48,068 nt of DNA from Corynebacterium atypicum (lineage in GTDB: Bacteria; Actinomycetota; Actinomycetes; Mycobacteriales; Mycobacteriaceae), in the NCBI RefSeq assembly GCF_000732945.1, contig NZ_CP008945.1, positions 1 to 48,068 of the forward strand, in the 5' to 3' direction. Both the position numbers and the translations under genes were made by a program. This document shows, one piece after another, positions 5,840-14,432 of the stretch. The notes under the pieces were generated by a model that was not told where the DNA came from, did no database searches, and saw nothing but the letters and a program-made list of their open reading frames with translations. Position 1 is the stretch's first letter; every line of letters starts with the position of its first letter.

Positions 5840-8671
5840 TTAGCTGAGGGTGGTGGGCATGGTGGACAGGCCGGTGTTCGAGTAGTACTGCCAGGTGATG
5901 TTTGACCCCGACCCGGAAATCGAGGTGATCCAGCCACGGTTCAACAGCCCGATCAGCGTGTTCATCCGGCCCATGAGGTCACTGACCCTGTCGAAGAGGC
6001 GGCTCATGTTGTAGTAGGCACCGTTGGTGACGACCATCAGGTCGTAGGTGTGGAACACGACCTTCGAGTTCCCGGTCTGCCCCACCCAGCCCGGATGGGT
6101 TCCTTTCCCGCTGAGCGCACAGTCCTGCAACACCGCATACCGAGAGCCGGTGGTGTAGAACTTGTAGCCGTTCGTGCGCAGATCATCACCCAAGTGGATG
6201 CCAGCCTTACCGTAGAAGCGGCCCTTCGGATCCAGCGTCAAACACGTGAAATAGTCCCCGCCCGAGGCCGTCTGATACGTCCAGGCGACATAGTCGCCTC
6301 GGTAAGCAAGCTGGTTGACGATGCCCTGCACGTCGGGCTTGTCCTTGTGAGGACGCCTGGCCATCTCCCCGATATAGCGGGTGCCGTACCAGAACCGCAT
6401 CCCCGAACTGGAGATCGTGCCCTCCAGGGAGGACCCGTCATACCACGCGATCTGGGTTGGTGAAATGCGGATGGATTGTGTCCATCCGGCGAGCCCGACT
6501 TGGATCGCGTTGGTGGCGAGCTTGTCGGCAGTGATCGACTTCGCCCCAATCCGCGCCGCCGACAGTGTCCCGGTGGTGATCTTGCCAGCATCCAGCGAGG
6601 CAACCTTCGCCGAGATGATCGCCGCGTCCTTGATCATCGCCGTGGTGATGAACCCGTTGGCAATGGTCAACTTGTCGGACGTGATCGACCCGGCAGCGAT
6701 CCGTGCCGCCGACAAGGTACCGGTCGTAATCTTCGACGCCGACAGACTGCCAACCTTTGCGTCCGTGATCGCGGCGTTGGCAATCATTGCGGTGGTGATG
6801 AACCCACTCGCGATGGTCAGCTTGTCGGAGGTAATACTTCCCGTGGCGATACGGTCAGCCGCCAAGAACCCAGCCGTGATTTTGGCTGCCGACAGTGAAC
6901 TGATTTTCGCGTTGGTGATCGCGGCGTCGGCGATGTGTGCGGTGCCGATGGCGGCATCTGCGATGTGTGCTTGGCTGATCGCTTTCGGCCCAATCATCGC
7001 GGCGCCGACCGGTGTTGGTTCCCATTGGTTGTTGGTGAGGAGATATTGGCGGGCGATCACGCCGTCGACGCGCACTTGCCACAGCGCACCCTCCGGTCGA
7101 CCAGCCGCATCCGCTACGCTCGGATCAACAACAGCAACCGTGAGCCGCCCATCCGAGGTCACCGCAATGTCATGGGCATCCTGCGCCAACTGGGTAGCAC
7201 CAGCGGCTGCGGTCTTGGCCTGGTCGATCTTCACCTGCGCCGATGCCATCTGAGTGGCGACAGCATCGGCGGCGGTTTGTGCATCTTGGGCAGCGGTGAG
7301 GGCGTGGTCGACCTCTGCGCGGGCGGCGTCGAGTTCGGCCTGCACCTGGGCATGATTCAGATCAGTAGCGAGTGCCACCCAGCCGGGCTGCCCGGTGTCG
7401 GTCACGCGGTAGATCCAGATTTCTGTGGTTTCGCCGTTGCTCTTGAACCATGTGTCACCCAGCTGCGCGGTGGTGGGCTGCACGGTGCCGTAGTGGTTGG
7501 TGTTCTTCCCGTCCGCTGAAGCGAGTGCGAATCCTGCCGCATCCGACGCAGCCACCGCCGTATTGATGGCGGTCTTGATCTGCCGGGTGACAGACGTGAA
7601 CTTCCGAGCGGTAGAACCCAGTTCGACCGAGATGTACTGGAGCGTGAGTGGGTTGTATTCGTAAGCGACCACCCGTGCCGTGAGCGCAATCCCAAGATCA
7701 GCGTGACGGACGGTCACGGTGTCGCCAATTTCGACGGTTTCCAGGCGTGCAAGATCAGCGTATTCACGGGTGGTGGCGAGGTCGACGAACCGCACCTTAT
7801 ACGAGCCCGACGGCTCATCGACATGTCTTGCGCTGAATTCTGCTGCAGCTAGTCGGCGCAGCTCAGAGTGGGCTTGGTCGAGTGGGAGTTCACCTTCGCG
7901 CGGGTTGTCTTTATCAGTGATGGCTTTGACTTGTCCGTAGCGGATGACGTGGATACGCGGCACCACATAATCGCCCAACTTCGGCGAATCCACATAGAGT
8001 TCGGGTAGGAGTAGGCCGTCGTATCCGACTGGCAGAATCCGCGTCGCCACTGTTGAGAAGTCAATGGATGATTCGAAGCCAGTGAGGTTTTTCCGATCAC
8101 GAATCACCACCCCATGGTTGGCTCCGCGCATGGGCGTGTGATGGATCAGCCAATTATTACGCGTAATCTCGCCGCCCCAACGCGCAGCGAACGTGTTGTC
8201 CTCGCCCGCATCCATGAGAGCGGCGGCGATGGGCATGCGCACCAACCGCGCCGACGAGCGCGTCACCGTATCCGACGAGGTAGCAGTAAACCCGTGGCTC
8301 GTGTTCGCAGCCGCCAGGATCTGGGTGAGTGCACCTTTGGCGGTTTTGTTGACCACGTAGGTGTCGGCGATGAGATTCGCCGCCAGATCATAAAAGATGT
8401 GAAACGCCGTTACTTCGAGCATGCCTTCGAGGGTGGTGGCGACCTCGCTGATGCGGAACCCCTGACGTTGCTCCAGCCCTGGCACGAGCGCTGCCACAAT
8501 GTTCTCAAGCGTCAGGTGCTGTGCTGCAGGTCCATCTGCTGGGTAGGTGAAGGTCAGGGAGAATTCGCCGCCGAGTTCCTCGACCACGATCGGGTTGATG
8601 ATCTCCCGGTCGAGCACGCCGAGTCCGGTGGTGGTGAATGTCGTGGCGGTGCGGTCGTGAACCGTAATCAT
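5840..8671 (-). CDS. Tail spike / minor structural protein, probable receptor-binding tail protein
   Basis: A 943-aa virion protein at the distal tail. The N-terminal about 400 residues resemble the prophage tail endopeptidase / Tal family that follows Dit in siphophages. A helical stalk follows (about 445-510, alternating Ala, Asp and Gln), then a block of imperfect repeats built from KITTGTLSAARI, GSITSDKL and GFITTAMI (bases about 6490-6930). The C-terminal 200 residues are aromatic- and Gly-rich and are probably the host-recognition tip. Start 8671 is chosen for GGAAGG 6 bases upstream, over an upstream start in the spacer. The repeats could allow length variation by recombination. Confidence 0.85.
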   Translation of the reverse strand: MITVHDRTATTFTTTGLGVLDREIINPIVVEELGGEFSLTFTYPADGPAAQHLTLENIVAALVPGLEQRQGFRISEVATTLEGMLEVTAFHIFYDLAANLIADTYVVNKTAKGALTQILAAANTSHGFTATSSDTVTRSSARLVRMPIAAALMDAGEDNTFAARWGGEITRNNWLIHHTPMRGANHGVVIRDRKNLTGFESSIDFSTVATRILPVGYDGLLLPELYVDSPKLGDYVVPRIHVIRYGQVKAITDKDNPREGELPLDQAHSELRRLAAAEFSARHVDEPSGSYKVRFVDLATTREYADLARLETVEIGDTVTVRHADLGIALTARVVAYEYNPLTLQYISVELGSTARKFTSVTRQIKTAINTAVAASDAAGFALASADGKNTNHYGTVQPTTAQLGDTWFKSNGETTEIWIYRVTDTGQPGWVALATDLNHAQVQAELDAARAEVDHALTAAQDAQTAADAVATQMASAQVKIDQAKTAAAGATQLAQDAHDIAVTSDGRLTVAVVDPSVADAAGRPEGALWQVRVDGVIARQYLLTNNQWEPTPVGAAMIGPKAISQAHIADAAIGTAHIADAAITNAKISSLSAAKITAGFLAADRIATGSITSDKLTIASGFITTAMIANAAITDAKVGSLSASKITTGTLSAARIAAGSITSDKLTIANGFITTAMIKDAAIISAKVASLDAGKITTGTLSAARIGAKSITADKLATNAIQVGLAGWTQSIRISPTQIAWYDGSSLEGTISSSGMRFWYGTRYIGEMARRPHKDKPDVQGIVNQLAYRGDYVAWTYQTASGGDYFTCLTLDPKGRFYGKAGIHLGDDLRTNGYKFYTTGSRYAVLQDCALSGKGTHPGWVGQTGNSKVVFHTYDLMVVTNGAYYNMSRLFDRVSDLMGRMNTLIGLLNRGWITSISGSGSNITWQYYSNTGLSTMPTTLS
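6490..6930 (-). repeat. Coding tandem repeats in the tail spike gene
   Basis: Three imperfect units of about 46 codons each carry ITxGxLxAxRIxxGSITSDKLTIAxGFITTAMI, the last one truncated. The DNA is also repetitive, for example repeated gtgatgaacccg and acttgtcgg tracts. Such repeats form beta-helical shafts in phage fibres and can expand or contract. Confidence 0.7.
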
Positions 8672-8746
8672 GAGAGGCCTTCCAAACAAAACAATTTGGC
8701 CACCCCATAACAAGGGATGGCCATCGGAACTTGCGTGAGTTGGGTG

Positions 8747-9439
8747 TTAGGGGTTGCGCCAGTTCGGCGTGATCACGATCTTCGAAATACCCGCGCCGAG
8801 CGTGATCCGATTCAAACCAGGCTTAAAGGTTGGGAAGGTTTCGGTGAGCGCATCCGTCTGCACGCGACCTGATGCGTGAGCGACGAGACGCGCGCTGTCG
8901 AGCGTGACGGAACCTGCTGGCGAATTCACGTGATAGACGCGCGCATTGATCGTCAAAGACAACGCTCCGGTGCCGGTGATCGTGATGATTGGATCAGCTT
9001 CCAGTAGGCCGGGGTTCGTGATCGTCCCAGATGCAGTGAGCGTTACCGGATTCAATCCCCCGGTCAGGTAGGTGAAGGGTTGGCAGGTCAGGCGCGCGGT
9101 GAAGAACCCCCACCCCGATAGCTCCCGGCGCAGTTCGCTCACTTCGCAGTGCTTAACCTTGCGGTAAACACCAGGCTCGGCAGTGAACGCAATCGTGGAA
9201 GCGCCCGTCAGCTCGTGAGTAGCCTGCCGATACTGGTGGAGCCCGTCACGGACAGGAACGGCGAGCTCAAGCTCGATCTCGGTGTCTTCCCAGCCCGTGA
9301 AGCGCGTGAGGGTTCCTGCTCTGCCTTCGACCTCAATATCATCCACCGCACGGACGGCTGCGGGTATCGCAACCGGGGCAGCAAGGCGCAAACCCAACGA
9401 AGCAGAAGACACCTGGTTATTAAGGGTGAACCCATACAT
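8747..9439 (-). CDS. Distal tail protein (Dit)
   Basis: A 230-aa protein with the Sipho_tail / Dit layout. It opens MYGFTLNNQVSSASLGL, has an N-terminal half containing the WEDTEIELEL strand region, and a C-terminal galectin-like beta domain ending in KIVITPNWRNP. Dit forms the hexameric hub linking the tail tube to the spike protein. Its place between tape measure (upstream) and tail spike (downstream) is the canonical order. The start overlaps the tape measure stop (TAATG). Identification rests on length, position and overall pattern. Confidence 0.8.
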   Translation of the reverse strand: MYGFTLNNQVSSASLGLRLAAPVAIPAAVRAVDDIEVEGRAGTLTRFTGWEDTEIELELAVPVRDGLHQYRQATHELTGASTIAFTAEPGVYRKVKHCEVSELRRELSGWGFFTARLTCQPFTYLTGGLNPVTLTASGTITNPGLLEADPIITITGTGALSLTINARVYHVNSPAGSVTLDSARLVAHASGRVQTDALTETFPTFKPGLNRITLGAGISKIVITPNWRNP

Positions 9440-11985
9440 TAATAGCCTCCTGCCATCACGGTCTGCCGCCGATCAAGGCGCGCGAGTTGTTTGTCGAGAG
9501 CAGGTGCGAGTTTGCCGACCAGCGTCCCATCCGAGAGCGTCACGCTAATGTCCAGCGAGGACAGGATGCGCTTTGCTGTGGCATCGACGATGCTCGCGAC
9601 ATCCACCCGCTCACTATCAGCACCGCCACTCGTATCGCGATTGATAGCTATGGGTTGTGGGGTCAGATCAACGGCCGGTACCTGCAGGTCTGCCACCGTC
9701 TCGATCGGCACAGCCAGCCCGTCCTCAAGGTTGGCGAAGGCGTTCATCGTGTCCCTAGCTAAACCAGTGGCAGCGGTGACAGCCTTGTTGCCGTCCGTGC
9801 GGATGGAGCCTGCGAGGCCTTCGACGAGCATTCGACCTGCCCAGGCCATCTTGCGTGACGGTGAGTGGATGCCAAAGAAGCCGGTGATGGAGTCCCAAAT
9901 CCCGCTTGCCCAGTTCGACACCGAATCACACAACCACCCGGCCAACGACTGGATACCGTTCCACAGGCCGTAGACGAGGTTCTTGCCCGCCTCCACCATC
10001 TGCCACACGCCCTGCCCAACGGCCGAGACGATGCCGGTGATGATTTGTGGGATTGCGGCGACGATCGTGGAAATAATCTGGGGCAACGCCCGCACCAACG
10101 CGGTCAAGAGTTGGATGCCTGCTTGGACGAGCTGCGGGATAGCCCCACCAATCGCCGACACAATAGCTCCGATAATCTGCGGGAGCGCTGCGACGATCGC
10201 TGTGATGATCTGAGGCAACGCCCCAATCAATGCGGTCAAAAGTTGGATTCCTGCTTCGATGATCTGCGGGATCGCCCCCACAAGGAACGTGACAATCCCG
10301 GTGATGATCTGTGGGAGGGCTTCGATGATGACGGGAATGGCAGCGATCAAGCCTTCGGCGAGTCCGGTGATGAGCTGCAACGCCGCATCCAACAAAAGCG
10401 GCAGGTTGTCTACCAGCCCCTGCACTAAAGCGGTGAGCGTCTCCACCGCCGCAGGAACCAGTTCTGGCAAGGCTTCACCGATACCTGAGACCAGCGTGGC
10501 GATGATCTGTATCGCCGCCTCAAGGAGCGCTGGCAGTGCTTCGATGATTGCCTCGACCAGCGCGATAATCAGCGTCACCGCCGTCTCGGCCACCTGTGGG
10601 AGCACTTCGATGATGCCTTCGAGCAGGACGGTGAGGATGGACATGCCGGTTTCAACCACCATCGGCAGCTGCTCAGCAATAAACCCGAGGGCTTCTTGCA
10701 ATACGCTACCGAGGGCGTCGATCAACGCTGGCGTGCCGCCTTCTTCAAAAGCTGTCGTGAGTTCGTCGATCCAGCCGTTCACCATGGGAAGGACTGACCC
10801 AGCCAACGCCTCGCTTAATCCGCCAGCCAGCAAGCCTTTGAGGTTTTCGATCCCGTCCTGCATTGTCGCGAGCTGACCAGAGAAGGTCTTGGATTGGGCG
10901 TCCATAGCCCCGTAGAAACGCCCGCCCTCGCTAGTGGCAGAAGCAAAGGCTTCCGCGACCATATCAGCCGAGATAGCGCCCTTGGCCATATCCTCCTTGA
11001 GCTCACCAATGCTTTTGCCGGTCTTACGCGAGATTTCCTCCAGGGGGTTGAATCCGGCGTTGATCATCTGCAGCAAATCCTGACCCGTAAGCTTGCCAGT
11101 CGAAGACATTTGCGCGAAGGCAAGCGTGAGCGACTCCATCTTCACCGCATCACCCTGGCTAATGTCGCCGATCTCGTGCAGGCGCTTTTTCGCATCCTCA
11201 AGGCTCATGCCAAAGCTCAGGAGGGTTTGCATGTTACCCGCAAGATCCTCCATACCAAACGGAGTCTTCGCCGCCTCAACCTTCAAATCATTCACAAGCT
11301 GCTGAGCCTTGGCTTGATCACCAAGCATCGTCGTGAAGCTTGTGGAGTATTGCTCCATACGCGCGTTGTACTCCACGCCCTCCTTCAAGGCTCCAGCCAT
11401 GCCGCGACCAATACTGGCGATCGCATGCCCGATACCCTTCACCCCGGCGATGATGGCTTCGGAGGCGAGGTTGGCTTTCAACACGTCGCCGAAAATGCGG
11501 GTCTTGCCGGAGGTGGTGTCCATCTCGTCCCCGAGATCGTCCACCGCACCCTCGAGCTTGCCCGCATCCTTCGCAGCCCCCTTCGCATCATCACCGGCAC
11601 CGTCCGCCTCGTTACCGAAATCAGAGAGGGCGTCGTTGTTGGCTTTGAGTTCGCCTTCGAGCCGGTTGAGCTCCGCGCCTGCGTTGTTGAGCTGGATCTG
11701 CCAATTCTTCGTCCGCGAATCATTCTCACCAAACGATGAGGCAGAGTTCTCCAGCGCGGCGCGCAGGGTCTCAATCTTCGACTTTTGAGCCTCGATCTCT
11801 TTGCCCAGCACCTGGTTACGGGCCGTGAGGGCTTCGGCGGACTTGTCATTCTTATCGAACGAGGAGGCGACCAGTTTCATCTCACTGCCGAGAACACGCA
11901 TCTCACGGTTAATATCCGAAATCGCGCGCTTGAACTCACGCTCACCCTCAAGCCCAATCTTCAAACCAAACGAACTGTCAGTCAT
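9439..11985 (-). CDS. Tail tape measure protein
   Basis: An 848-aa protein that sets tail length. Residues 1-140 are a coiled coil (EREFKRAISDINREMRVLG). The tape-measure core follows (QYSTSFTTMLGDQAKAQQLV, TPFGMEDLAGNMQTLLSFG). A long Ala/Ile/Leu-rich segment with repeated ALPQII units covers about 400-680, and the C-terminal region carries GIHSPSRKM, a motif common near the end of tape measures. The start has AAGGAA 8 bases upstream. Unusually, the gene is cut off from the tail chaperone genes by two plus-strand genes, so it needs readthrough past a convergent pair or its own promoter. Confidence 0.95.
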   Translation of the reverse strand: MTDSSFGLKIGLEGEREFKRAISDINREMRVLGSEMKLVASSFDKNDKSAEALTARNQVLGKEIEAQKSKIETLRAALENSASSFGENDSRTKNWQIQLNNAGAELNRLEGELKANNDALSDFGNEADGAGDDAKGAAKDAGKLEGAVDDLGDEMDTTSGKTRIFGDVLKANLASEAIIAGVKGIGHAIASIGRGMAGALKEGVEYNARMEQYSTSFTTMLGDQAKAQQLVNDLKVEAAKTPFGMEDLAGNMQTLLSFGMSLEDAKKRLHEIGDISQGDAVKMESLTLAFAQMSSTGKLTGQDLLQMINAGFNPLEEISRKTGKSIGELKEDMAKGAISADMVAEAFASATSEGGRFYGAMDAQSKTFSGQLATMQDGIENLKGLLAGGLSEALAGSVLPMVNGWIDELTTAFEEGGTPALIDALGSVLQEALGFIAEQLPMVVETGMSILTVLLEGIIEVLPQVAETAVTLIIALVEAIIEALPALLEAAIQIIATLVSGIGEALPELVPAAVETLTALVQGLVDNLPLLLDAALQLITGLAEGLIAAIPVIIEALPQIITGIVTFLVGAIPQIIEAGIQLLTALIGALPQIITAIVAALPQIIGAIVSAIGGAIPQLVQAGIQLLTALVRALPQIISTIVAAIPQIITGIVSAVGQGVWQMVEAGKNLVYGLWNGIQSLAGWLCDSVSNWASGIWDSITGFFGIHSPSRKMAWAGRMLVEGLAGSIRTDGNKAVTAATGLARDTMNAFANLEDGLAVPIETVADLQVPAVDLTPQPIAINRDTSGGADSERVDVASIVDATAKRILSSLDISVTLSDGTLVGKLAPALDKQLARLDRRQTVMAGGY

Positions 11986-12044
11986 AGGTCTGTATTCCTT
12001 CGCGCTGCTGGGGCTTAAAATTGGCTAGAGGATGAGGAGGAATC

Positions 12045-12245
12045 GTGTGGGCCAATGTTGTAACTAATCGCCGGTGGGTATGGCCGTTGTTTGCTTTACT
12101 CGTCATCGGTACGGTAGTTTTCGCTGTTTTGTGGATGAGCGGTGTCGTGCATCCCGTCACGGGCATCGCTAATGCAGCAGGTTTCGCAATATGTGCGATC
12201 GGGCTTGCAGCGTGGCACCTTGCCACTCGTGGTTTGCAGCGATGA
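12045..12245 (+). CDS. Two-TM small membrane protein (moron 1, first gene)
   Basis: A 66-aa protein with two predicted membrane helices (PLFALLVIGTVVFAVLW and ITGIANAAGFAICAIGLAAW region) and a basic N-terminus (TNRRWVW). It runs against the surrounding late genes. The GTG start is supported by GAGGAGG 5 bases upstream. It ends in an ATGA overlap with the hydrolase gene, so the two form an operon. Size and topology would fit a superinfection-exclusion or membrane-anchor protein, but no family is recognised. TAAAAT at 12016-12021 could be a -10 element; no clear -35 is seen. Confidence 0.75.
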   Translation: MWANVVTNRRWVWPLFALLVIGTVVFAVLWMSGVVHPVTGIANAAGFAICAIGLAAWHLATRGLQR

Positions 12246-12859
12246 GCACTCCGGTACTTTTCCTCCACGGACTCGGCGAGACCCCGCAAGCCTGGAATGG
12301 CGTCATCAACGAGTTCGAGAGCATTGACGCGCTCACGCCCACTGTTTTCGATCAGCCATCAGGAACGCCATGGTCGTTACATGAGCGCACGGACGAACTC
12401 GCCGCATCACTGAATGATCCAGTCGACGTGGTTGGGCTATCTCTTGGCGCGGTGATGGGTCTTGATCTGGCTATACGGCACCCGCACATGGTTCGGTCGC
12501 TGTTTCTTTCAGCTCCCCAAGCACGCCCGCCTAAAGCATTGATGCGCATTCAAAGCGTTCTCATGCGAGTCTTGCCTGAGCGTCTCGTGTGCCCACCACA
12601 GATTTCCAAGCAACAGTTGCTGGAAATCCTGCGGCAAATATCAGCCATTGATTTCGAGCCAGAGCTTGGAAATATCACGGTTCCAACAACGATTGCGTGC
12701 GGCGTGAAAGACCGCGCGAATCTTCCTGCCGCCCGCACCATCAGCCAACAGATCCCACCAGCCCGCCTCATCGTTGTGCCAGACGCGGGTCATCAATGGC
12801 ATCAATCAATGCCCACACAATTCGCTCACGAGCTAAAAACCCACCGGGACAACATCTAA
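12242..12859 (+). CDS. Alpha/beta hydrolase (moron 1, second gene)
   Basis: A 205-aa serine hydrolase of the alpha/beta fold, like BioH or other small carboxylesterases. It has the oxyanion-hole HGLGETPQAW at residue 9 and the nucleophile elbow GLSLG (S67). The likely acid is D157 (CGVKDRAN) and the catalytic histidine H184 (DAGHQWHQ). All triad members are present, so it should be active. There is no signal peptide, so it is cytoplasmic unless tethered by its two-TM partner. The gene is translationally coupled to that partner. Its stop (12857-12859) overlaps the stop of the convergent tail chaperone frame (12856-12858). An esterase inside a phage tail operon is unusual cargo; the substrate is unknown. 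Confidence 0.9.
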   Translation: MSTPVLFLHGLGETPQAWNGVINEFESIDALTPTVFDQPSGTPWSLHERTDELAASLNDPVDVVGLSLGAVMGLDLAIRHPHMVRSLFLSAPQARPPKALMRIQSVLMRVLPERLVCPPQISKQQLLEILRQISAIDFEPELGNITVPTTIACGVKDRANLPAARTISQQIPPARLIVVPDAGHQWHQSMPTQFAHELKTHRDNI

Positions 12860-13071
12860 ATCCCGGCAGGAATCACGTCGTCGATGAACCATTGACGTAG
12901 CGGTTGGGCTCTGCCGGTTTCGAGTCGCCAGCAGTCGACCAGATCCAACAGCTCACCAAACACGGTTAAGCCCACCTCCACCCGCGATAGGTGAAGGTGA
13001 GCCATGCCGATATACGTCAGCCGCATGAACACAGCCTGATCGTTGTCGACTACGCGTCCGCTGCTGGTGCT
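12856..13071 (-). CDS. Tail assembly chaperone, -1 frame extension
   Basis: This is the second half of the G/GT-type tail chaperone pair. It is open in the -1 frame from the CCCAAAA slip site to a TAG at 12856-12858. After the slip it encodes about 71 residues, beginning STSSGRVVDNDQAVFMRL and containing FGELLDLVDCWRL. The GELxDLxxCW pattern is usual for this extension in siphophages. Slippage on the upstream gene would give a 203-aa fusion. An internal ATG at 13005 could also start it, but no good ribosome site precedes it. It should help load the tape measure during tail assembly. Confidence 0.8.
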   Translation of the reverse strand, partial: STSSGRVVDNDQAVFMRLTYIGMAHLHLSRVEVGLTVFGELLDLVDCWRLETGRAQPLRQWFIDDVIPAGI

Positions 13072-13466
13072 TTTGGGGCTGGCTCGGTCAGGATGTCTCG
13101 GCGTGTGCCTCGTTGGAGGGCTTCGGCGATCGCGCCACGATAATCCGCCAGATCAGCAGGCACAGTGAGTAGTTCAACCTCGTCCTCGGTCAACTCTGGG
13201 CGCTTGTCGTCTGGGTGGCGCAGGTTGTGGATCTGGATGGACTGGTTGACCAGCAGCGTGATTAGCCAAATCACCTCACCGAGCATCTTGCCCAGATCGT
13301 CGGAGATTTCCAGGGCGTTACCCAGATGTTCGAGCCCGCCGTAACGCTCAGCGATCAGCCGCGTGGCTTTCGTCGTCAAGACAAGCTCGCAGTCGGTACC
13401 GCCGATGCTGACAGTGGCGGAGCGCCCTGGGTCAACAGCTGATTCAGTCTTCTTCTTGGTTGTCAT
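13050..13466 (-). CDS. Tail assembly chaperone, gpG-like
   Basis: A 138-aa protein directly downstream of the major tail protein. Its N-terminus is charged (MTTKKKTESAVDPGRS), a mixed alpha/beta core follows, and the tail is Pro/Ala-rich (EPAPKAPAADA). Position and length fit the first of the two chaperone products that act before the tape measure. The start has AAGGAG upstream. Codons 131-132 (CCA AAA) lie in a C CCA AAA heptamer, allowing -1 slippage into the overlapping frame seven codons before its own stop. Confidence 0.8.
   Translation of the reverse strand: MTTKKKTESAVDPGRSATVSIGGTDCELVLTTKATRLIAERYGGLEHLGNALEISDDLGKMLGEVIWLITLLVNQSIQIHNLRHPDDKRPELTEDEVELLTVPADLADYRGAIAEALQRGTRRDILTEPAPKAPAADA
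13071..13077 (-). other. Programmed -1 frameshift site CCCAAAA
   Basis: On the minus strand C CCA AAA in the zero frame fits the X XXY YYZ rule, so both tRNAs can re-pair as CCC AAA. The zero-frame stop is 18 bases beyond, and the -1 frame stays open to 12856. Programmed slippage here is well known between tail chaperone genes of long-tailed phages. Its use in this phage is inferred. Confidence 0.85.
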
Positions 13467-13478
13467 GGCTCATGCTCC

Positions 13479-14075
13479 TTAGGCTTCAGATGTGGTGCTG
13501 GCGGGTTCATAAACTTGCGCATACCAATTAGTGATCGTCTCGGGCTTGACGCCGGTGCCGCCCTCTAGCACTTCGGCCTTCCACGGATGCCGCCCCTTAC
13601 TATCGGGTTTGTTACGCCGCAAAATCGTGCCCTCAATCGAGGGCGTCGAGAACGTAATCGAGTCGGCCTTTGTGGCCAACGTTTCTGTTGGGAGGGCGAA
13701 CTTGACCCGGTACAGCCAGAAATACTGATACTTCCCGTTGGAGCGTGCGGCTCGGAAGCCGATCGCCACGGGAGCCCCGCCGTCCTCGGAGGTGGAGATG
13801 AGTACGCCGTTCGCGTCCACGCTCGCGCCAGTGAGGGCTGCGGCTGCTTCACCACCCAGGTCGTCGATACCCAAAGTGAGGGTTCCGGATTTGAATTCCT
13901 TGACGATCTCGGACGGGCCGTCGTCGGCGTACAGGATCGCTTCAGCGACCTCGACGGAGAGTTCGGCGGAGATGGCTTTCGCGAGGGGTTTGGGCTTGGC
14001 GTAGGTTTCCTCACCCGTGTCGGGGTTTTCGGTGATCGTGGCGTAGTAGAGCTTGTCTAAACCAATCGTTGCCAT
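13479..14075 (-). CDS. Major tail protein
   Basis: A 198-aa tube-forming tail protein of the phi13 type. It begins MATIGLDKLYYATIT and contains the family-like stretches LSVEVAEAILYADDGPSE, GTLTLGIDDL and DANGVLISTSEDGGAPVAIGF. It ends in an extended Thr/Ser tail. Its place after the connector genes and before the chaperones is canonical. AAGGAG lies just upstream of the start. It should be one of the most highly expressed late genes. Confidence 0.9.
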   Translation of the reverse strand: MATIGLDKLYYATITENPDTGEETYAKPKPLAKAISAELSVEVAEAILYADDGPSEIVKEFKSGTLTLGIDDLGGEAAAALTGASVDANGVLISTSEDGGAPVAIGFRAARSNGKYQYFWLYRVKFALPTETLATKADSITFSTPSIEGTILRRNKPDSKGRHPWKAEVLEGGTGVKPETITNWYAQVYEPASTTSEA

Positions 14076-14087
14076 AAGAAATTCTCC

Positions 14088-14432
14088 TTATCTGTAGGTG
14101 TGGTGGGTTGCGATGTTTATCGCGTAATGGTGGAATCCTGTATCCGCTTCGAAGCCGACATAGGTACGGCCAGTGATCGTCAGTCCAGTGTCGAGTAGGG
14201 CGCGGGTAATGCGGTTACGCAGGTCGAGATAGTTTCCTCGAGTGAAGAGTGCGAGGCGGACTTCCTCAACCTCAACGCTGGGTTGGTTATCTGCGAACAC
14301 GTCCAACACATCAGCCAGTGGGGTTGCCACCAGATACGTCTGCGGCGCGGGCGTAGCCGTATACAGGCCAACTTCGAACGGCAGGCCGAGCTTGTCAGCA
14401 ATCTGCGTGAGTTGTTCCAATAATGTGGTCAT
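14088..14432 (-). CDS. Tail terminator-like protein
   Basis: A 114-aa protein between the HK97 gp10-like gene and the major tail protein, the slot of the tail terminator / minor capsid component. It has a mixed alpha/beta composition with VEVEEVRLALFTRGNYLDL and ends TGFHHYAINIATHHTYR, similar in feel to the DUF806/DUF3168 families. The start overlaps the upstream stop (14429-14432). The name rests mainly on gene order. Confidence 0.65.
   Translation of the reverse strand: MTTLLEQLTQIADKLGLPFEVGLYTATPAPQTYLVATPLADVLDVFADNQPSVEVEEVRLALFTRGNYLDLRNRITRALLDTGLTITGRTYVGFEADTGFHHYAINIATHHTYR

Noticed and set aside
10894..11739. A 281-codon plus-strand open frame
   Set aside because: Antisense to the tape measure gene; composition follows from that gene's codon bias.
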